A DNA stretch of 64,000 bases from Talaromyces rugulosus (Eukaryota > Ascomycota > Eurotiomycetes > Eurotiales > Trichocomaceae), in assembly GCF_013368755.1 (NCBI RefSeq), contig NC_049562.1:2170001-2234000 (forward strand), given 5' to 3'. Below the pieces are notes generated by a model. It worked only from the letters and a program-made list of their open reading frames with translations, had not been told where the DNA came from and made no database searches. How positions within the stretch are numbered: position 1 is the stretch's first letter; every line of letters starts with the position of its first letter. Below, piece by piece: positions 55,502 through 64,000 of this stretch. Position numbers and translations under genes: made by a program.

Positions 55502-56905
55502 GATTATCCGCGGGCCTGGATGGACAATTGATCTTTTACAAGACTGTTTCTCTCAATCGTACACACTTCTCGATATAGAAGCCGGTTGACTCGGACAGGC
55601 CAGGCGAAGTTGAGTGTGATGGGTCGGAGCGAAAGGGGGAGGAGGAGGTGGTGGTGATCCAACGTTTGAATGACTAGAGAGAAAGAGGCCTTGGAGGGGG
55701 ATATTCAGCACTTTGCTAGCGCCAAATTCGGAGAGGGATGTGGGGGGCGTTTTTTTTGCGTCCTGAACTAAGAGAGGAAGAAACGGCAAGGAGCCTGGCA
55801 GAAAAAAACACAATAAAAACCAGCGTTGCAAGGGTGAAAACTTAGATAGATCAAGATGATTCGGGGAAGAAACTCGGGATGGGGATGGCGAAACAGGGCG
55901 ACTGTGGCAGAGTTTGCAAGTCGCGTGTTGAGGAAGACGAGAAATGACGAAAATGCTTAGCGCCCTGCCAGTTTCTGTATGGTATGGTATGGTATGCGAT
56001 TATACGGTAATCAGCTCCAGCCACCTACGTGAACTTGATGGCGTACTGTATTCCTGTAACAGCTTTTAACTCGTTAGTTAACTATTACGTGGTTCATCTA
56101 AACTAGTCGGTGCGACGCAAAGAGTAAGATCTTGTCCACGCTAAGAGCCCATGAGCAGAGAAAGCTGATAACGCCCTGACCGACAGCTGATCCAAACTAA
56201 AAGAGGGGGGTGGTTACAAAGGTATACTACTAGTAGTTACGGGCATTTCGCCTCGGTTGAGCTTCATCCGTACGGACTCTACGGACTCCGGAGTGTATCA
56301 TTCCAACCTGGTCTAGTCTGGTGGTCACTCGGGGGATTTTTCAGGCACCAGCTCAATAATAATGAACTTTGACTGAATTCTAGGCGAGGACCCCGTGACT
56401 GGAGAAAAGAAATGCCTCTTGGTTAGTCAGATATCTTCAGTACGATAACATAGTAGTTTTCAGCTGTGGCTGCCTGCTGTAACATTGATGCGTAAGATCC
56501 AATACCGTACAGTAACATACGTACGTAACAGACCGTGCGCTTCCCCAGATTTCCACTTCGAGCAATCGCCTTATCGGTCACAGGAACCGCCCTACAACAA
56601 AAATAAGTACGTATTAATGCATTAAATTTCACTTCCTCTAGACTTTACATGTCAGGGTCATCATAGCGAATATACAAAAAACGAAAGGAAACAAATAAAA
56701 AGAAACCAAACAACAAACCATTCGCTTCTGGTTTCACGCAGTCATAAAACGCCGATCCTGATGTATACGCGTGTTTCAACATCTGAATCTTTTGTCAAAA
56801 GCAAAAATAAAGTAAGCTTCCATAGAACGCTAATAAGCACAAGCATCCGCCCCGTCAAGACTTAGCGCAAAGCTCATCGCAATACTCAACGGCCAGCGCG
56901 AGAGG
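55502..56905. promoter_or_regulatory. Long upstream region of the PP2C gene and 3' flank of the Axl2-like gene
   Basis: 1.4 kb without a gene. Leader and promoter of the PP2C gene occupy the left part, with GA- and CT-rich tracts (55630-55660). CTAGT words near 56103 and 56227. A run of direct repeats GGTAT lies near 55980-55993. The minus open frames at 55553-55831 and 56423-56632 have no similarity. Confidence 0.5.
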
Positions 56906-59863
56906 TCAGACAAAGGCTAGATCACCCCTGAAACTGCTATTCGTCGTCGGATGAAGACCGTCACTCCCTTCAATACTGGCTCGCCCTTGTTGCGTGTCTG
57001 CTAATCGCCAGTGTCGGTTGTTACTCGGGCTGCTGTCCTGGCCTCCAGTGCGGAGTAAACTCATGCGGCGTACGCGGCTGGCTCTCGTCTGAGGGGGAAG
57101 AGGGGGATCTGCCGTAGGCTCTGCTTCGGTTTCCTCCACATCAGCAAGCTGTTGGGCGTGCGAGTTCACCCGGTACCACTGTCGGCGGCCTTCCGGATCC
57201 TCGCGCTCATCGATGAGGTCGAAATAGTCGTCCGATCCCGTCATGGAATCTCCCGACTCCAGTTTTCGGGCACTGCTGCCCATGCTTCCCTGGCTCCAGA
57301 ACCGAGGCAGTTGGGCAATAGCATCCGTGTAGCGCTGGACCAGTCCTGGGTTGTTCCTGGTTCTAGCCACCTCTAATCCGTTCAACGCCTCTCCTTCAGA
57401 TATTTGTGACATGGGTCGCGCTATAGAATTCCGATGGTCATCACCATAGACAGATGCTGATATCGCAGATACAGGCCGTACTTGGGATTGCCGCCGATCC
57501 TCCACAAAGCTAGAAGCTGACACACTTGTTCCCGCGATACTGGAACTCCGCCGACCTTTGTCCAATGTACGGTACGCAGAAGATGCTCGGCTGTCCATCC
57601 GAGACGAAAACAATGGGTTGCCAGAATTGCGGCTTCGCGCGCGGCTTTGAATGAAAGCATCAAAGGAGTCTGGCTCTGGAGGTGAGGGTGAAGTAGTGCC
57701 GCCGGTTCTGAGACTGACTCGCCTCGAGTGATCGCGAGTACGACCCATGATACCGCTGTCCCTCTTCCGGACCGGAGGAGGCCGGGGGAACATCGTAGAC
57801 AGGTTCTCAATACTTGTATCGTCGCTTTGTAGTGACATCTGTGTCGTTTGCCAAGATGCCCTCGCAAGTTCTGGCCGCGGAAGACCAATTCCACCGGCAC
57901 CATGACCGGCGCCGCTAAGTCGAACTGGAAGCCCAGGGGCTACTGCTGACAGTCCACTAGAGCGTCTAGAATACCGCTTGGACTTTGTAGACATGACCGA
58001 GTCTCGTTTGAACGTGCGATTGTTAACTGGCTTGAGCGGTTCCCGTTTTGAATATTTCCTGTTGCTTCGATGAGATAACGGGGAGCCTTGGGATACACTC
58101 TTGCTCCGTTTCGGAGATATATATGGTAGTTGACCGATGTTCTCCTGGTCTCTGGTTGCCAGATCCCATTCTATAGAAGGCTTTTGAGGCTGCATGCCGC
58201 GTCCAGGAGACTTGTAGACCTGATCTTCTTCTTTGCCCTCGTCTTCTTTCGAAGATACACTGTTCAAGTGCAGATTCAGCTCAGGTAATTGCATGGGCAG
58301 TGAATCGTTCGATGAGTCTGAGGGTCTCCTCGGTAGTTCAGATGTGATTGTTTGGACATAGTGTTTCTCGGATTTTGCAGCATCCATATTTTCGTCTGGT
58401 GTGTGAAGGTCTCCCTCAATATCCTTTGGTGTGTCCTTCGCGTTCGAGCGCCGACGGCAACAGCATGCGAAAAGAATAATTCCTGCAATGATTGCAACAC
58501 CAACAGGCACACTGACAGCAATGGCTATAATTTTAGTCTTTCGCTTCTTTGACGCGTCATTTGACCCAGACGAATTTTGATCATTGACGACCCCGGCTTT
58601 GCCTGGTTTGAAAATAGTCAGGTCCAAATTCCGCGTCTCGACGGTCGAACCTTCTGTAGCTGTTAATTTCACAGGGACAGTCTCCGGTTTCAAATCATCT
58701 GGAACAGTGCCAGATAAAGTCATAGATGCAGAATCATATTTTGCCCACGACACGTCTCCCAAATCCACCTTTAATTTCACAGCATCGTCGCTCAGTAACG
58801 ATTTATCAAAGGTGTAAGAGAATTTCTCTCCAATTGTCGCATTGCAGCTCTCAACTCCCTTGGCAAACAGTTGCGATACCTGAAGATGAAGATCTAGTTT
58901 GACCTTGTCTTGGTATGCATCAGTCACCGTAATAGTAAGGTTTTGATTTCCAGCATCTTTTGGCGCCACTCCACTCAGTGAAATAGTTTCGTTGTCAAGG
59001 GTAAGCCAAGATGATCCATCGATTTCGATGTTCGACACATTATTTCCCACAACATCATGACCATCAAGTGTCAAGTCAGCGATGAAGTGAGGAGTGCTAA
59101 AGGGTTGCCCGCGGGTGAAATTGAGCGTCTGGGCAGTCGAGTTTCTGAATGACAATATGTGCTGGCTGACGACGATTTCAAAGGACACTAGAGCACCGCT
59201 AAACCCAGCAGCGTCTGAAGCTATCATATTGAATTTGAAAGACTGAGGAATCGACGAAGGATTCGACGGACTATTACCAGCAAATTTGAGCGTCGAGGGA
59301 TCGAATGTCATCCACGATGGAAGTGGCGCGTTATACGGGGCTGAGGTTGCATAATAAACGGTATTCAGTTGGGTGTTTTTAAACGTCTCCGCCGGATCAA
59401 AATCTATATTGAAAGGGCGTCCAGGATACATGAAAATGGTCGCCGGGCTTGTTGTTGGACCACTCTTGGCCAACTGCGCCAGAATCGGGGCTCCAGGCTG
59501 GGGACCTGGTTCGCTGGAAACCACAAGAGTCACGCTCATTGATGCAGAGCCCGATTGATCGGTAGCAACTAGAAGAAATTGGGCCGCCCCAGCGTTCCCA
59601 GTTTTCGGTGTGCCATACAAGGTCAAGTTCTTCGTATCGACATGTAGCCATTCCGGAGCATTTGATAATGAATATGTCAACCCGGCACCACCGTCAGCGA
59701 AAGTGCCACTTGAAAAGACAAAGCTAAAAAGTTGGCCGACACGAGCAACCGGCGGCAGTTGAGCGTTGATGGGATAGCTAGCTGTAGGCACTGCGCCGAC
59801 AGCATTGACGAGAGCCACCAGAAGAGCCAAACACAGGCCCATCACCATCTTGTCGAGTCGCAT
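56906..59863 (-). CDS. axlA: Axl2-like cadherin-domain polarity protein (type I membrane)
   Basis: Intronless, 985 residues from the ATG at 59863. A signal peptide (KMVMGLCLALLVALVNAVGA) leads to four cadherin-like CADG domains: blocks LTYSLSNAPEWLHVDTKNLT, LPSWMTFDPSTLKFAGN, SWLTLDNETISLSGVAP and SWAKYDSASMTLSGTVP are the repeating W-L/T-G units. One membrane segment (about 453-475, IIAIAVSVPVGVAIIAGIIL) ends in FACCCRRR. The 500-residue cytosolic part is Ser/Arg-rich with many likely phosphosites. The layout matches fungal Axl2/AxlA, which marks axial budding in yeast and the phialide neck during conidiation in Aspergillus. The frame stays open 43 codons further upstream; I chose the ATG just before the signal peptide. 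Confidence 0.9.
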   Translation of the reverse strand: MRLDKMVMGLCLALLVALVNAVGAVPTASYPINAQLPPVARVGQLFSFVFSSGTFADGGAGLTYSLSNAPEWLHVDTKNLTLYGTPKTGNAGAAQFLLVATDQSGSASMSVTLVVSSEPGPQPGAPILAQLAKSGPTTSPATIFMYPGRPFNIDFDPAETFKNTQLNTVYYATSAPYNAPLPSWMTFDPSTLKFAGNSPSNPSSIPQSFKFNMIASDAAGFSGALVSFEIVVSQHILSFRNSTAQTLNFTRGQPFSTPHFIADLTLDGHDVVGNNVSNIEIDGSSWLTLDNETISLSGVAPKDAGNQNLTITVTDAYQDKVKLDLHLQVSQLFAKGVESCNATIGEKFSYTFDKSLLSDDAVKLKVDLGDVSWAKYDSASMTLSGTVPDDLKPETVPVKLTATEGSTVETRNLDLTIFKPGKAGVVNDQNSSGSNDASKKRKTKIIAIAVSVPVGVAIIAGIILFACCCRRRSNAKDTPKDIEGDLHTPDENMDAAKSEKHYVQTITSELPRRPSDSSNDSLPMQLPELNLHLNSVSSKEDEGKEEDQVYKSPGRGMQPQKPSIEWDLATRDQENIGQLPYISPKRSKSVSQGSPLSHRSNRKYSKREPLKPVNNRTFKRDSVMSTKSKRYSRRSSGLSAVAPGLPVRLSGAGHGAGGIGLPRPELARASWQTTQMSLQSDDTSIENLSTMFPRPPPVRKRDSGIMGRTRDHSRRVSLRTGGTTSPSPPEPDSFDAFIQSRARSRNSGNPLFSSRMDSRASSAYRTLDKGRRSSSIAGTSVSASSFVEDRRQSQVRPVSAISASVYGDDHRNSIARPMSQISEGEALNGLEVARTRNNPGLVQRYTDAIAQLPRFWSQGSMGSSARKLESGDSMTGSDDYFDLIDEREDPEGRRQWYRVNSHAQQLADVEETEAEPTADPPLPPQTRASRVRRMSLLRTGGQDSSPSNNRHWRLADTQQGRASIEGSDGLHPTTNSSFRGDLAFV

Positions 59864-61127
59864 TCTGGTTAACAGCAAGATTCGTGTAGACAGCGACTGT
59901 GGTGAAAACGTCGAGCCAACGAAACTGGGCAACTCTGGTTTGAGAAACCTTGTCGAGAAGACGTACGTGCAGTCTGAAAGATGGGGAACCACAGGAAGAT
60001 GCTCTCGGAAGGCTCATGGTGAAGGGATACAGGAGTAGATAACGCCCTACGCGCGGCGCGTCGCCGGTGTTCAGAGAAGCCATGGCGGAATATGCTTGAC
60101 GTCAAAAATGCGTGCACATGGCTGGTGCGGTTCGAGCGCCATTAAGAGCCGTGTAGGAGGGAGGCCAGGTTCACGATTGGCACTTGGATGGCGTCCCAAG
60201 GGACATTCCGCACGACGGCACGATAGGCCGGCGTAGCAAGCTCGGCTGACCACCAACTCCTCCTGCGAAAGGGGGAGGGGGAGAAAGGGGAACCCCTCCA
60301 AGGATAAAATAACCAGGGTGCCGTCCTTGACTGGGACAATCCTTTAATTCCAGCGGGTGGAACGTTGCAATATGATTAAATATCAAGGGCTATCCGGATT
60401 CCAGCGCGCCCTTCCGAGTGTTCCTTTTGAAGTACACCCTCGGCTAGGCATACGCGCTTTATCAATCATAGTCGAAGCCCGGTATCCTTTTTTTTGTTCT
60501 CTTAGAAAAGGAATTGAAGGTATTGAAGTATTGTAGTTTCATTTCTCTGAGCCTTGTTCGCTGTCAAGGCTCGGCCACTTTCAACTTACGCAGGAGTGCA
60601 ATTCGACATCGACCATGGTGTAAGCAGACCCAGACTTCAGAGTCAACACATCGATCATCCAGGCACTGAGTTTCTTTGTTCCGAGCTGGATAGTTATTTG
60701 AATGCTTCATTGGAGGGCAGCCCTCTCAACACGTGTAGTAGTCTGCCCAAGAATCTCGGCGGCCTCATGCTGCCGCAAAGAATGGACATCCGGGATCCTA
60801 AAACATTCCTCTATGGCTAGCTTTCTGTAACGTCGCGAAATGCGCGACTGTCACTCTCTACTCTAGGGGGTTATCCTCTCCCAAGAGATAGAAACAAGTG
60901 TTTGGTAGGATAAGTAGAGTAGTTGTAGGATGGAAACGAGGAGTTGAGTTTGGGGAAGGTGCTAGATACTGATAAGATAGGCCGTACGGATACGTGACGC
61001 GTATTGTAAGTTTGAAATCAGGACTAGCGCGGGCATTAGCGTCGTGGGACAGTGACGCGCTGGGTGCAGCAACTTTGACAACAACCCACTCACATCTGCC
61101 ATTCAGTATTCAGAAACACTCTGAACT
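59864..61127. promoter_or_regulatory. Divergent upstream region of the Axl2-like and MZT1 genes
   Basis: 1.26 kb with no supported gene. A CT/GA-rich patch is at 60260-60300. The open frame at 60554-60820 starts with TTG, has no similarity and no splice partner. Confidence 0.45.
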
Positions 61128-61458
61128 ATGCCGTCGCAGCAAGACGAGAAGCGCCAGGCGGCGCGCGAGGTTATCGATATTCTCTATGAGATCTCTACCT
61201 TACTGGTATATACCGGCCTGTTTACTATTGAGAAAGATCCGGATGCTAATAAGACCTATTAGAACACACACCTGGACCGGACCGAGCTGTCATTATGTGT
61301 GTCGCTCATTGAGAATGGCGTCAATCCAGATGCTCTTGCTGTAAGAACTGGTCTATCCATGGTGTTTTGTTCCAGTCACTAATGGTGGTCTCAAATAGAC
61401 CGTTATCAAAGAACTACGAAAAGAGGCTCCTACTGCTGCTACGGGCGCAGACGCTTGA
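61128..61458 (+). CDS. mzt1: Mitotic-spindle organizing protein 1 (MOZART1)
   Basis: Three small exons (61128-61205, 61263-61340, 61399-61458) give 71 residues. The protein begins [20 protein letters not shown], then [40 protein letters not shown], an almost perfect MZT1 core. MZT1 binds the gamma-tubulin complex protein N-termini and is needed to recruit and activate gamma-tubulin ring complexes at spindle pole bodies. The first two exons are both exactly 78 nt and both introns are in phase 0. None of the exons makes a long open frame, so this gene is easily missed. A short Ala/Thr tail replaces longer extensions seen in other species. Confidence 0.96.
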
Positions 61459-61696
61459 AGGGCTTCAACGATTCACGGACTCGCATTTCAATCGGTCAGG
61501 CCTACAATACAGGCTCATTAACTTCGACGGGTCTCTGCTCTAACACTACTCGGGAACACACGAATCGACAGGATCGTAACACATTCAAATTTTGAGACTC
61601 AATAAACACAAAACGTCCTTTGGAGGGGGATATCTCAAATTACAATTTGTATAAAGAACAAGCGTCCTCTGAAAAGGCAGGCCAGATAGGTCAAGA
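61459..61696. other. Convergent spacer between MZT1 and CUE5
   Basis: 240 bases of 3' flank, no gene. Confidence 0.5.
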
Positions 61697-63203
61697 TCAT
61701 TTTTCTCCGGCTTTGTTATCCTCGGCTTTGGAACCAGACCCCAGCTCTTCCGCCATCGCATCCGCCGTGGCTTTCTTGACGCGGTCTGCCTCGTCCGCTG
61801 GTGCTTCTTGTGATGGAGTTTCTTTTGCCGGAGCTTCTTTCGGTTTGGTGTCTTTCTCATCTTCGCTGTCGCCGAGGCTGAAAGGGTCGTTCTCTCCCAC
61901 CGGGGAAGGGGTAACAGTAGAAAGAGGTTGCCATTTACTGGACTTGCCTGCTGTCGAGGCCGAACGCCTACTAGGTTCCGAGGCATCATATATATTATCG
62001 ATCTCTTCAGGCGGTCCATCCTGGAAGGATACCTTTCTCCTTTCTTGGGAAGAAGACTTGAAAGGGGCCACATTGGCCAATGGACGGGCGGGTTTTGGAG
62101 GAGGGGCTATAATGAGTATCGAGTCAGCGAAAGAAATAAAAACCCACGTATTCAAATAGAGGGCATTTCGAACCTTCACCATCTCTTAATTCTAGCGCAG
62201 AGAAATCATCTCCAAGGACTTGCGGATCAGCATCGTATCGCTCGCGGTCACCACTGCGGCGGGCTGAGTCGCCGCTTCGCCTTGAGCGGCCATGAGTCTG
62301 GGTTTCTCCGTAGGAGTGTAGATAACCGTCGGAAGAGTGGCGGGTCTCATTTTCGTCCTCCTCTTCGCCATCGAGCCGCTTCTTGAAACCCTGTACCCAA
62401 GAATTGACCTTTGACTGGGTCTCTAAAAAGCCCTTGCGAATATTGTCACGGATTACAGGCAAATCATCTGAGCCCAACTAGTCAACACACGAAAAATTAT
62501 AGCGCCATATCTGATCACAGTCACATACCGTCAAAGAAGCTGTGCTCTCGTTCCTCCGGATAGTTACCTGAGGGCGGCCCCCAAGGATCATTGCGGTGGG
62601 TAGAGCCACTATAGTGTTCGGCAAGCTGGCGCGCATACCGCTCATCTTCTTGTAATTGCTGCTGAGTTGTCGTGGTCGGCACATGGGCAGGCCTTGGCGG
62701 CTTTGCTGGTGGAGGCGGTGGAAGTTCTTCTTGGGCCGAGGGATCCGTCATGCCTGGCATTGGTGATTGATGGTGAGCTGAAAAGGCCCCGGAACCAGCT
62801 GGGGAAGAGGTGCTGGAAACAACGAACCTAGCAATGCATGGAATGCTCGTTCAACATTATAGCCGCTGGCAGTTAACACAGCTTTGACTACACCTACATC
62901 CAGGGACGGAAAAGCTTCTTTCAACGTAGTTTCGGCCTGTTGTCGTGGGCTCAAGGGACGAGGCGGCTTTGGCGGGGGAGCTTCGGCCTCTGCGCCTGGC
63001 TTCGACGGGGTGGAAGAGACGCCAGCATCTTGGGGCTCATCGTCGAAGTCCAATGGCCGTGCTGTCGTGGGCGATTCTGGATTCTGGCCATTTCCCCCGG
63101 TCGAGGACTTCGTCGGGGTGCTGGTCTGCGGGGGATTTGGGGTGAGTTCACTGTGCGAGAGATCAAAAGCGTGCGCGTAACATACAGGATTGTTGTCGGC
63201 CAT
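61697..63203 (-). CDS. CUE5: CUE-domain ubiquitin-binding protein, Cue5-like
   Basis: Exons 62828-63203, 62529-62753, 62180-62467 and 61697-62106 give 432 residues. The CUE domain (about 90-130, QAETTLKEAFPSLDVGVVKA then VLTASGYNVERAFHALLGM) binds ubiquitin. Pro-rich tracts flank it (PPPKPPRPLSPRQ, ELPPPPPAKPPRPAHV). The middle holds DERYARQLAEHY and LPVIRDNIRKGFLETQSKVN, conserved in Cue5. The C-terminal third is Ser/Lys/Glu-rich. In yeast Cue5 links ubiquitinated aggregates to Atg8 for autophagy; candidate Atg8-binding motifs lie in the disordered tail but I cannot choose one. The first intron uses donor GTTCGT. It is divergent from the helicase gene. Confidence 0.9.
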
Positions 63204-63581
63204 TTTGTATAGTTGAAATCAAATAAAGAGATTTGTTTTGCGACTGTGCCTTCTGGCGAACCAGACAGTTCTATCGAAAGCTGAAGGAGAAAAGCAAAAG
63301 CGCAGAATGTTTGTCGAGGAAGGATACAGTTTGGCTGCAGCCTGACATCAGTCAATAAGGCCGCTCAGCCACACATGTGAGGGCCCCACACCGCCACTGC
63401 TTATGTAACGCCATCTGTCAGTCTCCTGCCATTTTGTGCAATTTGATATCGCTGTCGTGTTGCAACGTGGTTTGACTATTGGTAACAGATGCCGGTTCCT
63501 GGGCTCTGAAATGGTCTGGCAGAGGCTCTAGACTGTTAAATTTACAGCACCGAGGGGCCATACTCCCTGAAATCGACACCA
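63204..63581. promoter_or_regulatory. Divergent promoter of CUE5 and the DEAH helicase gene
   Basis: 378 bases between divergent starts. No TATA box or other clear element. Confidence 0.45.

Positions 63582-64000
<419 letters not shown>

Noticed and set aside
60554..60820. Open frame of 88 codons upstream of MZT1
   Set aside because: Starts only with TTG, no similarity, and lies in a promoter region.

Overview
This is a 64 kb stretch of a filamentous ascomycete nuclear genome. Short GT-AG introns of about 50-80 nt, about 30 genes on both strands, and families such as hulA/Rsp5, Mic12, Cue5, Axl2, a Zn2Cys6 regulator and a GPI-anchored Ser/Thr-rich protein point to Eurotiomycetes, probably Eurotiales (Aspergillus/Penicillium/Talaromyces type). 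The species cannot be fixed from the window. Gene models were built by hand: exon joins were checked for phase, and lengths were compared with known families from memory.

Layout. 1-4.9 kb is accessory: a diverged direct repeat (positions 1-110 and 2241-2350) brackets a small cysteine-rich secreted protein gene, followed by a GPI-anchored Ser/Thr-rich protein. 4.9-31.8 kb is a dense housekeeping block: HECT ligase HulA/Rsp5, Pab2-like RNA-binding protein, Vps29, alanine-glyoxylate aminotransferase, Nem1 phosphatase, eIF2B-beta, ribosomal protein S23, a coiled-coil protein, Mic12, mitochondrial bL17, an R3H/SUZ protein, a zinc-knuckle protein, Cwf18, a PPR protein, Ksh1 and Taf13. 31.8-34.7 kb is an AT-rich gap plus a sulfotransferase-like P-loop protein. 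34.7-40.5 kb holds eIF3f, Utp25 and a DMT/EamA transporter. 40.5-50.5 kb is a second accessory block: a DUF7730-like protein, a dynamin-like GTPase with a nucleoporin-like FG tail, a short-chain dehydrogenase and a Zn2Cys6 regulator. 50.5-64 kb is housekeeping again: choline-phosphate cytidylyltransferase, PP2C phosphatase, Axl2-like protein, MZT1, Cue5-like protein and the 5' end of a DHX35-type helicase cut by the window edge.

Most genes are unrelated neighbours sharing divergent promoters or convergent 3' ends. Possible functional links are inference: Nem1 and choline-phosphate cytidylyltransferase both govern phospholipid supply, and the dehydrogenase and Zn2Cys6 regulator are convergent neighbours. 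The most unusual items are the dynamin with nine FG dipeptides, a probable CUG-initiated mitochondrial presequence upstream of the aminotransferase ATG, the repeat bracketing the secreted-protein gene with RIP-like changes, and several odd splice structures (start-codon-only exon, 15-nt exon, GC-AG intron, catalytic Cys codon split by an intron).
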